A stretch of 64,000 nt of DNA from Thermohalobaculum sp963721105 (lineage in GTDB: Bacteria; Pseudomonadota; Alphaproteobacteria; Rhodobacterales; Rhodobacteraceae): the NCBI GenBank assembly GCA_963721105.1, contig CAVRHY010000004.1, positions 310,001 to 374,000 on the forward strand. The letters are read 5' to 3'. Positions within the stretch are counted from its first letter, which is position 1; each line of letters starts with the position of its first letter. Both the position numbers and the translations under genes were made by a program. Below the pieces are notes generated by a model that saw nothing but the letters and a program-made list of their open reading frames with translations, was not told the DNA's origin and ran no database searches. Positions 27,715 to 35,359 of the stretch are shown here, piece after piece.

Positions 27715-27921
27715 ATGAGCGGCACCCATGCGCAGACCGCATCGGCGCAGGCGGACCTGGCCCGCGCCGATGTCCAGGACCGCAAGCCGAACATTCCCCC
27801 GGGCCATGTCGAGGACGAACGCCCCGCGCCGCCGCGTGGCCGGCGCCAGACGGGGCCCTGGGTCGGCGCCGGGCTGCTGTTGATCGTCGCGGCGGTGGTG
27901 CTGGTTTTCGTCCTCGCCTGA
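27715..27921 (+). CDS. Small single-pass membrane protein
   Basis: I do not recognise the family. The 68 residues have a polar Ala/Arg/Pro-rich N-terminal half and one C-terminal membrane segment (PWVGAGLLLIVAAVVLVFVLA), so it is probably tail-anchored with the N-terminus in the cytoplasm. ATG 27715 has an AAAGGAGA ribosome site. It lies 16 bases behind csbD, and is probably co-transcribed under EcfG; hence a stress-linked envelope role is inferred. Confidence 0.75.
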   Translation: MSGTHAQTASAQADLARADVQDRKPNIPPGHVEDERPAPPRGRRQTGPWVGAGLLLIVAAVVLVFVLA

Positions 27922-27969
27922 GTGCCGCAACGTCAACGTCCGGGAGGCGCGATTAAGGCTCCCGGAATG

Positions 27970-27994
27970 GGAACCAGAGACCCGGTCATGCATT
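27970..27994 (+). promoter_or_regulatory. Weak EcfG-like site before first EF-hand gene
   Basis: GGAAC (27970-27974), 16-base spacer, CATT. The -10 differs from CGTT at a strongly conserved position, so this is a weak candidate. It lies about 73 bases before the ATG. Confidence 0.3.
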
Positions 27995-28067
27995 GGTAGA
28001 GGGCGGGTCGGCGCAACGTCGCGCGGGCCAACAAGTTTGACGTGAAGCAAACGTAGGAGTTGCAACC

Positions 28068-28502
28068 ATGAAGACCCTTATGATGAGTACTGCTGCCGTT
28101 CTGATCGCCGCCGCCGGCGTTGCTTTCGCCGCCGAGGCGGACATCGACACGAACCACGACGGTCAGATCGACGCTCAGGAGTGGAATGCTTCGCGCGCCG
28201 ACTCCGCCGAGGTCTTCGGCAAGTGGGACACCAATGGCGACAACACGCTGAGCCGCGACGAGTACGCAGCCGGCGTCAAGGCGCAGAGCGACGCCGACAA
28301 GTTCGGCACCTGGGACGATCGCTACAAGGCCTGGGACACCGACGACAACGGCATGCTGTCGCAGGAGGAGTACGACACCGGCCTGTGGAACACCTTCGAC
28401 GCCAACCACGACAACATGTGGAACGCTGACGAGCTCAAGGCCTGGAACGAGGACGAGATGCGCTACGACGCAACGCGCGCGGGCCGCGACGTCAGCCAGT
28501 AA
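28068..28502 (+). CDS. Secreted EF-hand calcium-binding protein (four motifs)
   Basis: A 144-residue exported protein: signal peptide MKTLMMSTAAVLIAAAGVAFAA (cleavage about 21-22), then four EF-hand loops starting DTNHDGQIDAQE, DTNGDNTLSRDE, DTDDNGMLSQEE and DANHDNMWNADE, the last with Trp where most loops have a small hydrophobic residue. Probable periplasmic calcium binding; partner unknown. It shares a WNADEL.AW...VSQ C-terminal pattern with the next gene, so the two arose by duplication. A strong terminator follows. Confidence 0.88.
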   Translation: MKTLMMSTAAVLIAAAGVAFAAEADIDTNHDGQIDAQEWNASRADSAEVFGKWDTNGDNTLSRDEYAAGVKAQSDADKFGTWDDRYKAWDTDDNGMLSQEEYDTGLWNTFDANHDNMWNADELKAWNEDEMRYDATRAGRDVSQ

Positions 28503-28524
28503 GGGCTTTCGATCCGATGAAGGG

Positions 28525-28553
28525 CGGGCCGCTTCGGCGGCCCGCTTTTTTTG
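28525..28553 (+). terminator. Intrinsic terminator of first EF-hand gene
   Basis: A perfect 9-bp stem GCGGGCCGC / GCGGCCCGC with a TTCG tetraloop is followed by TTTTTTT. Confidence 0.93.
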
Positions 28554-28704
28554 CCCGGGTTTCGGACAGGGTGCGCTGCCCCCTGCGGCCTCTACCGGGA
28601 TCCTGATGCTCGGAGCGGGCCGAGTGGTGGTGATGGCCCGGCGCGCGGGTCAGGCGCACGAGATCTGCGTGATCCCCCCCGTCCGGTGCCACGCGAAGGC
28701 GGTC

Positions 28705-28729
28705 GGAACCGGCGCGATCCGTCGCGGTT
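28705..28729 (+). promoter_or_regulatory. Candidate EcfG-like promoter, palindromic
   Basis: GGAAC (28705-28709), 16-base spacer, GGTT; again within an inverted repeat GGAACC...GGTTCC. It lies about 134 bases before the second EF-hand gene. Confidence 0.4.
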
Positions 28730-28762
28730 CCAGCCGCCCGTGTTCCCGTTTTCGCGAGCGCC

Positions 28763-28788
28763 GGAACGGCGATCCCCTCGACGAGGTT
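28763..28788 (+). promoter_or_regulatory. Candidate EcfG-like promoter of second EF-hand gene
   Basis: GGAAC (28763-28767), 17-base spacer, GGTT (28785-28788); the same variant as before csbD. It ends 74 bases before the ATG. Confidence 0.45.
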
Positions 28789-28862
28789 TACCGTGAACTG
28801 AATGAGTAACCGTCGGCAATCGCCGGCCGCCCTCTTCAATTCAAGACAAGCAGGAGACTGGA

Positions 28863-29174
28863 ATGAAAACCGTGTTTATCAGTTCCGCCATCGCGCTGCT
28901 CTTTGCCGGTTCTGCCATGGCAGCCGACATGTCGACGTCCTGGGACACGAACAAGGACGGCATCGTCTCGGCCGATGAGTACAAGGCAGCCATGCAGAAC
29001 GACGCGATGTTCGACGCGTGGGACTCCGACCATGACGGCATGCTGAGCTCGGACGAGTTCGCTGCGGGCAACTGGAAGACTTACGATTCCGACAAGGACA
29101 ACCAGTGGAACGCCGACGAATTGAGCGCGTGGAAAAAAGCCGCGGTGCGCTCGGGCGCCTCGGTCAGCCAGTAA
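28863..29174 (+). CDS. Secreted EF-hand calcium-binding protein (three motifs)
   Basis: A 103-residue exported paralogue of the preceding EF-hand protein. Signal peptide MKTVFISSAIALLFAGSAMAA; three loops DTNKDGIVSADE, DSDHDGMLSSDE and DSDKDNQWNADE, then LSAWKKAA and the same VSQ ending. The first loop of the longer paralogue has been lost or never gained. ATG 28863 has a CAGGAG ribosome site. EcfG-like sites upstream tie it to the stress regulon by inference. Confidence 0.88.
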   Translation: MKTVFISSAIALLFAGSAMAADMSTSWDTNKDGIVSADEYKAAMQNDAMFDAWDSDHDGMLSSDEFAAGNWKTYDSDKDNQWNADELSAWKKAAVRSGASVSQ

Positions 29175-29252
29175 GGCCGCGCCTCGCGGTCTGGGAGGTT
29201 CGCGGCGGCCTTTTGAGCGCCATCGATCTCTGCCGCCTTGTCGGAGGAACGG

Positions 29253-29275
29253 CGGGCCGCTTCGGCGGCCCGTTT
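29253..29275 (+). terminator. Terminator of second EF-hand gene
   Basis: An 8-bp stem CGGGCCGC / GCGGCCCG with TTCG loop, nearly the same as the terminator of the first paralogue, followed by a short TTTG. Confidence 0.7.
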
Positions 29276-29299
29276 GCGTAAGGCCGGAACTCCGCCTTC

Positions 29300-29626
29300 G
29301 ATCGGGCGTTTGCGGGGGAGGTTTGCGGTTTTCAGGTCCTCCCGACGAGACTGGACGAAATTCAGGAGTGGATCCGGGCCAACAATCCCGAGTTCGATAT
29401 TACCGGGACGGACACCACCAAGGACGGCCTGCTTGAGAAGTCCGAGGTCATCGTTCAGGGTGATGCCGCGACGGTCACCTGGCGGGCAGGCTGCAGTGAT
29501 CCAGGATCAGGTCGGCGCCGAGTTCTTGGCATTTAACGCCGATCATGACGTCGCCTCGACGAGAACAGTTCGCCAACCTGGCAGAACTTTGCCGTGATGC
29601 TCGGAATCTTTTTCGACAAGAAGTAA
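29300..29626 (+). pseudogene. Decayed EF-hand domain gene
   Basis: Three frames together give a plausible EF-hand protein: LPTRLDEIQEWIRANNPEFD, then a loop DTTKDGLLEKSE and VIVQGDAATVTW in one frame; IQDQVGAEFLAFNADHD in a second; RLDENSSPTWQNFAVMLGIF and FDKK plus stop (29624-29626) in a third. ADHD joined to RLDEN rebuilds another loop. No start codon or signal peptide is visible. With two shifts and no start it is probably a real remnant of a third family member, although sequence errors could contribute. Confidence 0.5.
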
Positions 29627-29704
29627 GCCGGCGACCGACGGTCGGAGCGACTGGCGGGCCGCCGTAAAGATGGCGGGCCGCCAGGCGCTTTTTTTCAGCC
29701 CACG

Positions 29705-29729
29705 GGAACGTGGGATCGCGATCGGCGTT
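29705..29729 (+). promoter_or_regulatory. EcfG-dependent promoter of the DUF1328 gene
   Basis: GGAAC (29705-29709), 16-base spacer, CGTT (29726-29729): a perfect consensus, ending 30 bases before the ATG. Confidence 0.82.
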
Positions 29730-29759
29730 CAGTTTTCACAAAACCTTCAGGAGGATGAG

Positions 29760-29936
29760 ATGCTCACTTGGGCTATGGTGTTCTTCGTGATTGCGATTGT
29801 CGCGGCAGTATTCGGGTTCGGCGGTATCGCGGCGGCGTCTGCCGGGATTGCCAAGATCCTGTTCTTCGTCTTCATCGCGCTGTTCCTGATTGCTCTGGTC
29901 GTCAACGCGATGCGGGGCAGGGCGCCGCGCGCCTGA
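29760..29936 (+). CDS. DUF1328 small membrane protein
   Basis: A 58-residue protein, almost entirely two membrane segments (WAMVFFVIAIVAAVFGFGGI and AKILFFVFIALFLIALVVNAM) joined by a short AAASAGI turn, ending in a basic tail. This is the DUF1328/YtjA pattern, whose genes are frequent general stress response targets in alphaproteobacteria; molecular role unknown. ATG 29760 has CAGGAGG upstream, and a perfect EcfG promoter precedes it. Confidence 0.92.
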   Translation: MLTWAMVFFVIAIVAAVFGFGGIAAASAGIAKILFFVFIALFLIALVVNAMRGRAPRA

Positions 29937-30006
29937 CGACCCACGCTGAGGCCAGCGCCTGAAGTCGGACGGGTCGGGTGTTGCCCGGCCCGCCCAATCC
30001 GTTGGG

Positions 30007-31228
30007 CTACCCGGCCCGGACCTGCACCGTCCGGCCGATCTCGTCGAGGATGGCGCGCAGCGCGTCGAAATCCTCGTGCCGCACCCGCATCCAGGCATTC
30101 GCCATGTAGCCGGCCTCGATCGGCTGCGTCGGCGTGCCCGGCGCTGGAAGGCGGTGCGCGACGATGTTGTCGCCATAGCGCTGCCAGACCGCCTCGGCGC
30201 CCTCGTAGCCGTGGATCTGCCCGTCGCGGTCGGGGCGGAGCGCGATCATGCCGCAGGAATAGCGCCGCGAGGGCCGGGCCTCGGTCCGGTGGTGCGTCAC
30301 CGCCAGCGCCCATTCGCGGTAGAGGTCGAACTCGTTGGCGGCGCAGTAGACGTCCCACTGGCCGACGCCGGGCGGGCGCGCGCCGATCTCGGAGAAGCGG
30401 AGCCCCTTGGGGCCGAAGAACCACTCCATGTGCGTCGCCGCGGTGCCGATGCCGAGCGCCTCGATGACGCGCCGGCCCATCGCGTAGAGCTCCTGGTAGG
30501 GCTCGGCGCCCATGCGGTTGGTGGCGACGATCTGCGGGCTGATCCAGCGCGTGCGCATCGCGTCCAGCACGTTCGGGTAGTAGTGGCTGATGAAGTCGTG
30601 CGCGACGCGGCCCTCGACGGCCAGCGTGTCGTAGAAGCCCTCGTGGCCGGTGACGAACTCCTCGATGGCGGCCGGCGCGCCGTGCGCGACGCCGGTCTCG
30701 TGCAGCGCGTGCTCGAGGCCGCCCCAGTCGTCGACGCGGAAGGTGCTCTTCGCCCCGGCGGCGTCGCGCGGCTTGAGGATCAGCGGGAAGCCGACGGCAT
30801 TGGCGAAGTCCGCTGCCTCGCGCCGGCTGGCGATGCCCGCCGAGGCGGCGCAGGGCACGCCGGCGTCGCGCAGCACCTCCTTCATCGCCACCTTGTCGCG
30901 GCAGAGCCAGGCGGCGCGCGACGACAGGCCGGGGATGCCGGTTGCCTCGCGCACGCGGGCGGCGGGCAGGATGTGCGCCTCGATCGTGGCTTCGAGCCGG
31001 TCGATCCAGACGCGCGACTGCAGGCGGCGGACGCGCGTCGGCGAGCTCGCCCTCGTTCGTCACCGAGCCGACGCGCTCGTAGCCGGCGAGCCAGCCGCGC
31101 AGCTCGGGGTCCAGCCATTCGTATGGCCGCTCGCCGAGGCCCCAGACCGTGGCGCCGATGGCGCTGAGCGCGCGGGCGAACTCGCGCTGGTTGTCGGGGA
31201 AGGACGGCTCGAGGAAGATGATGTTCAT
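30007..31228 (-). CDS. ATP-grasp ligase, third gene of the operon (frame broken near 31035)
   Basis: Predicted carboxylate-amine or carboxylate-thiol ligase. N-terminal pre-ATP-grasp fold: MNIIFLEPSFPDNQREFARAL, then after a one-base shift at about 31035 VRRLQSRVWIDRLEATIEAH and the ATP-grasp core: SSRAAWLCRDKVAMKEVL, FPLILKPRDAAGAKST, EEFVTGHEGFYDTL and the magnesium-binding RFSEIGARPPG. About 406 residues after correction. ATG 31228 overlaps the esterase stop (ATGA). The acceptor is unknown; operon context with a second ATP-grasp enzyme and an esterase suggests a short biosynthetic or tailoring pathway. Confidence 0.8.
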
Positions 31229-31974
31229 TGCGCCGCCGCCCGGCCGTCCGTCAGCCGGTCGAGGTAGACGGGCAGCATCCGGCGCCAGGTCGGCCAGTCA
31301 TGGTCCCATTCCGTGCCCCACGGCTCGACCCTGTTCGGGATGCCCTTGCTGCCCAGGATGTCGGCCATGCGCCAGGACTCCGCCGGCTCCTCCCAGCGGC
31401 CCTGGCCGAAGGCCAGGAGGACGAAGCGGCGGCGGAGCTGCGCCAGCAGGCGCTCGTCGGACAGGCCGGGCAGGAACAGCAGCGGCGAGGCGAAGTAGAG
31501 GTCCTCGGTGGCCCGGCAGCCGAACAGCGCCTCGAGGTCGTAGGTGCCGCTCATGCCGAGCGCGGCCGAGAACAGCCACGGATAGCGGCAGAGCGCGGCG
31601 ACGGCGTTGAAGGCGCCGATCGAGGCGCCGGCGGTGATGATCTCGACCGTCTCCGAGCGGCAGTCGGTGCGGATGGCCGGCACCACCTCCTCGGCGATGA
31701 AATCGCCGAAACGGTTCTGCAGCCAGCAGCAGTGCCCGGGCTGGTCGCGCCGCGCGATCCAGGTCTGCCCGGCCACGCTGTCGCAGGAATAGAGCTTGAT
31801 ACGCCCGCCCTCGATCAGCGGCGCCAGCGCGTCGATCACCTGCATCCGCTCGACCTCGAAGGCGTCGCCGCCGGCGGTCGGGAACAGCAGCACCGGCTGG
31901 CCCCAGTGCCCCCAGCGCGCCAGCGTCACCTCGCGGCCGAGGCGATCCGAGTGCCAGCGCGAGTGCTCGCTCAC
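31225..31974 (-). CDS. Alpha/beta-hydrolase fold esterase between two ATP-grasp genes
   Basis: The 249 residues look like the esterase-D / PHB-depolymerase-like group: VLLFPTAGGDAFEVERMQ near the N-terminus, the nucleophile elbow TAGASIGAFNA with Ser at about 117, SGTYDLEALFG, and a late GTEWDHDWPTWR with the likely catalytic His. No signal peptide, so cytoplasmic. Starts with GTG overlapping the upstream ATP-grasp stop (GTGA) and ends overlapping the next ATP-grasp start (ATGA): tight translational coupling on both sides. Role could be release or editing of an acyl/peptidyl product (inference). Confidence 0.82.
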   Translation of the reverse strand: MSEHSRWHSDRLGREVTLARWGHWGQPVLLFPTAGGDAFEVERMQVIDALAPLIEGGRIKLYSCDSVAGQTWIARRDQPGHCCWLQNRFGDFIAEEVVPAIRTDCRSETVEIITAGASIGAFNAVAALCRYPWLFSAALGMSGTYDLEALFGCRATEDLYFASPLLFLPGLSDERLLAQLRRRFVLLAFGQGRWEEPAESWRMADILGSKGIPNRVEPWGTEWDHDWPTWRRMLPVYLDRLTDGRAAAQ

Positions 31975-33217
31975 GGCACGCGGCTCCCCTCGGTCTGGCG
32001 CCAGCTCTGGATGCGCTGCCAGAACATCTCGGTGAATGCCTCGATCTCGTGCTCGGGGTAGAGCGCGCTGACCTTCTGGCGCACCGCGTCGCGCGCGGTG
32101 TCCGAGCCGAAGAAGGCGTCGGCGACCTCGTCGAGATGGCCGAGATGGCGGTCGCAGAACTCGTGGAAGCGGTCGGCCTCCATGCGCTCGCGGGCGATGC
32201 GGGCGTATTCGGCCAGGCGCTCGCGCGGGCGACAGGTCGCGCGTCGGCGACGTCGTAGAAGGGCTGCCAGTCCATGTTCTTGCGCATCGCCTTGTCGGTC
32301 GCGGCGCAGAACACCGACCAGCGGATGTTGGCCTTGATCAGCCAGGGGAAATGGAAGTGCAGCGACGTCACCTGGCTGTCCGGGCAGGCGTTGGCGAAGT
32401 CGATCGGGAACCAGGTGCCGTCCTTGCGCAGCGCCTCGCAGGAGTTGAAGTCCCAGCCGAAGAAGGCGTTGATCGTCAGCGTCATGTCCTCGAGGACGCC
32501 GCGGTCGTCGGCGTCGAGGAAGTCGTGGTCGAGCTGGTAGCGGTCGTGCAGCGGCGCCGAGGGGTTGTAGTTGACGCAGCGCGTCTGCGGCCCCAGCCCG
32601 ATGCAGCGGACGAACCAGTCATAGGGCACGATGCCCTTCTGCAGGTTCATCACCAGCTCGCCCGAGCCCTCGTAGGCGCGCCACAGCTCGCCGGCGTCGT
32701 CGATCTTCGTGACGCCGACCCAGGCGCCGCCGTCATAGGGCTTCATGAACAGCGGATAGCCGATCCGGTCGCCGATGGCGCCGAGGTCGAAATAGCGCGC
32801 GTACTGGCGCAGCGTCGACTGCAGGTCGGCCGAGTGCTTGTAGGCCTTGGGCGGGATCATCCAGGTCTCGGGCACCGGCAGGCCGAGGCGCATCATGGCG
32901 GCATAGGTCGTCTGCTTCTCGTTCGACTGCAGCGACCACGGGTTGTTGTAGACGTAGAGGTCGTTGAGGATGATCGCCTTTTTGATCCACTCGCGGCTGG
33001 TATGGTACCAGTGCGTCAGCCGATCGATGACGACGTCGTATTTGACCGGCTGGGTCAGGCTGAACGGCTCGATGGTGACGCGCTCGACCTCGAAGCGGAC
33101 CGTGTCACCGCCGACCGGGATCGCCAGGTCGAGCTGGCGCATCAGCGTCTCGTAGCAGATCGGCCAACAGATGTCGGCGCCGAGCGACAGGCCGATCCTG
33201 CGGGTGATGTCGGCCAA
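31971..33217 (-). CDS. RimK-like ATP-grasp protein, first gene of the operon (frame broken near 32240)
   Basis: About 415 residues. N-terminal domain SLGADICWPICYETLMRQL; ATP-grasp core with NNPWSLQSNEKQTTYAAM, YPLFMKPYDGGAWVGVTK, LVMNLQKGIVPYDWFVRC and CEALRKDGTWFPIDFANACPDSQ-type metal site (IDFANACPDS). After DVADA the frame shifts twice within about 25 bases (RDLSP, then RERLAEYA) and continues as MEADRFHEFCDRHLGHLDEV to the stop. A TTG start at 33217 follows GGAGG with good spacing. The conserved DFANACPDS end of the core matches ATP-grasp peptide ligases more than carboxylases. Confidence 0.8.
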
Positions 33218-33800
33218 GGCAGCCTCCGGATCGGGCGCCGGGCGGTGCCGGCGGTGCCACGAAGCCTAGCGCCCGGCCTTTGCGCGATGCAAGTCCCGGC
33301 TGGACGGGCAGAATCGCAGGTGCGCGCCACGGAAGGCGCGCGCGAAAGCGGGCGGATCCGCCGTTCGGGTGCCGTTTCGGGGAGGTCTCGCGCTGGGGAG
33401 GGCCCTCGACCCGGGGCCAACCGGTCCGCCGGGTCGGCCATCTGCCGTTGCCCGGAAGGAAGTGCAGCCGGCTGGCTGCCGGTTTGCCCCTGTCGGGGCG
33501 GACGACTCCACCGATGCCGGTCATCGGCCGGGCCGCCAGGTTCGCGCGAACGGGAGGGCTTCGTCGGCCCTCCGTGCTGCGGGTAATACGCCGCGACGGT
33601 CAACGCGCGGTGAACGTTGCTGCTGGCGACGCCGGGCACGGAGACGGAAACCCGGATCGCCTCTGGACGGCTGGCACGGGCTGGGGCTCGGGCTGGTGAC
33701 GCAGGTGCTGGTTCTGGCGATGCAGAACGGGGCCGGCTATCGCGACCTCCTGCAGCGCGCCTTCGCGAGAATGACAAATCGGGACACGATCGGAACCGCA
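33218..33800. other. Non-coding region between znuA and the ATP-grasp operon
   Basis: About 580 bases; znuA ends at its right edge and the ATP-grasp operon starts at its left edge, both on the minus strand. No convincing frame, repeat or hairpin with T-run is seen. It should hold the ATP-grasp operon promoter. Confidence 0.5.
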
Positions 33801-34780
33801 TTAACCTGCGTCGAGGCAGTCGCGCAGGCCGGCGGCGAGGGCGCGCAGAAGTTGCTTGTAGAGGACCGGGCCGGGCGTGAGGGTCGTGCCCAGCGGATCC
33901 AGCGTGGCGGCGCGGGCCTTCGTGCCCTCGGTGACGGTCTCGATCAGCGCCGGCGAGAGCTGCGGTTCCGCGAAAACGCAGCCGGCGCCGGTCCGGCGCG
34001 ACGGTGTCCCTGACCTCCGCGATCCGGGCCGGGCCGGGCGGCGCGGCATCGCCCGAGGCGATGGCGCCCGTGGCCTCGATGCCGAAGCGATGCTCGAAGT
34101 AGTGGTAGGCGTCGTGATAGACGATGAAGGGCTTGCCGCGGATTGGCGCCAGCGTCCCGGACAGTTCGGTCGTCAGGGACTCGATTTCGGCTTGCGCCTC
34201 GGCGGCATTGCGGGCGTAGGCCGGCGCGTTCGCCGGGTCGCGTGCGGACAGCGCGGCGGCGATGGCGTCGAGCCAGGCCCTGGCGTTCGCCGGGTCGAGC
34301 CAGGCGTGCGGGTCGGTGCCGGCGTGGTCATGGGCGTTTTCTGCCGCGGGAGCGGCGCGATCTTTGCTCTCTGCGCCAGTTTTCTTCGCATCGGACGGGC
34401 GGGCCGCTTCGCCCTCGTCGGACCGAAAGGTCGCGCCCTCGCGGAACGCCAGCAGGGTCGTGCCGTTCGCGTCGAGCAATTCCAGGGTGCCCGCGTTCGG
34501 CGCGAGCGAGGCGATGGCGCGGGGCAGCCAGGGCGTGAGGGCCGGCCCGATCCAGACGACGAGGTCGGCATCGGCCAGCGCCGCCGCCTCGGACGGTCGC
34601 ATCGCGTATCCGTGCGGCGAAGCGCCGGGCGGCAGGATCAGCGCCGGGCTCCGCCACGCCCTGCATGACGCGGGCGACCAGCGAGTGGACGGGCGGAATA
34701 TCGGTCGCGACGCTCGGCGGCTCGGCGCAGGCAGGGCAGGCCGCGAGAGCCGACGCCAGGAGGAGTGCTGCCAGTCTCAT
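33801..34780 (-). CDS. znuA: Zinc ABC transporter substrate-binding protein (two frame breaks)
   Basis: Periplasmic zinc binder that feeds ZnuBC. Signal peptide MRLAALLLASALAACPACAE, then VATDIPPVHSLVARVMQG; after a one-base shift near 34660 LILPPGASPHGYAMRPSEA with a metal His, a His-containing loop NAHDHAGTDPHAWLDP, and IVYHDAYHYFEHRFG; after a second shift near 34005 CVFAEPQLSPALIETVTEGT and LYKQLLRALAAGLRDCL. About 325 residues. ATG 34780 follows GGAGGGA. Divergent from zur, with a Zur-box-like palindrome between. Both breaks look like single-base indels. Confidence 0.87.
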
Positions 34781-34820
34781 CCAGTCCCTCCGGGGTTGCC
34801 ATGCCGAAGTCGCCCCGCGT

Positions 34821-34837
34821 ATGTTATACTGTATCAT
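34821..34837. promoter_or_regulatory. Zur-box-like operator between znuA and zur
   Basis: ATGTTATACTGTATCAT is an imperfect 17-bp palindrome, AT-rich in a GC-rich setting, and resembles the TGTTATA-centred Zur box. Its position, 41 bases from the znuA ATG and 24 from the zur ATG, suits zinc-dependent repression of both directions. Confidence 0.65.
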
Positions 34838-34861
34838 CAGGCAAGGGGCGGGCGCGCAGTC

Positions 34862-35359
34862 ATGGCCTCCGAATCGAAGACCGACATGACCAACGCCTTC
34901 GCCTCGCATGACCACAGCGGCTGCATCGCCAGCGCCGTCGATGCCGTCGAGGCGATCTGCGCCGAGCGCGGGCTGCGCCTTACCGCGCCGCGCCGCCGCG
35001 TGCTGGAGATCCTGCTGGAGCAGCACCGGGCGATGGGCGCCTACGATGTGCTCGCGCGGATCGCCGCCGAGGGATCGAAGGCGCACCCGCCCGTCGCCTA
35101 CCGGGCGCTGGATTTCCTGGTGGCGCACGGTTTCGCGCACCGGATCGAGGGCATCAACGCCTTCGTCGCCTGCCCCTGCCCGCAGCGCCGGCACCGGCCG
35201 GCCTTCATGATCTGCCGCACCTGCCGCGCCGTCGCCGAGGCGGATGCGCCCGAGGCCGCGGTGCTGGGCACCAGCGCCGACGAGCTTGGCTTTCGCATCG
35301 AGCGCACCACCGTCGAGGCCGAGGGCCTGTGCCCGTCCTGCGCGGCCACGGCGCCATGA
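34862..35359 (+). CDS. zur: Fur family zinc regulator Zur
   Basis: Zinc-sensing repressor of zinc uptake. The 165 residues have a winged-helix domain (GLRLTAPRRRVLEILLEQHRA, then YDVLARIAAEG, PPVAYRALDFLVAHGF) and a C-terminal metal domain with two CxxC pairs, CRTC (about residues 118-121) and CPSC (about 157-160), as in Zur. N-terminal His residues HDHSG are also seen. It is the first gene of zur-znuC-znuB and its stop overlaps the znuC start (ATGA). Confidence 0.92.
   Translation: MASESKTDMTNAFASHDHSGCIASAVDAVEAICAERGLRLTAPRRRVLEILLEQHRAMGAYDVLARIAAEGSKAHPPVAYRALDFLVAHGFAHRIEGINAFVACPCPQRRHRPAFMICRTCRAVAEADAPEAAVLGTSADELGFRIERTTVEAEGLCPSCAATAP

Noticed and set aside
27940..27965. CCGGGAG / CTCCCGG hairpin as terminator of the csbD unit
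   Set aside because: No T-run follows and it overlaps the region of a weak EcfG-like site, so I could not assign a role.
29238..29597. A 119-codon plus-strand frame proposed as a gene
   Set aside because: Most of it is Arg/Ser/Pro-rich shadow reading; the meaningful residues lie in three frames and are reported as an EF-hand remnant.
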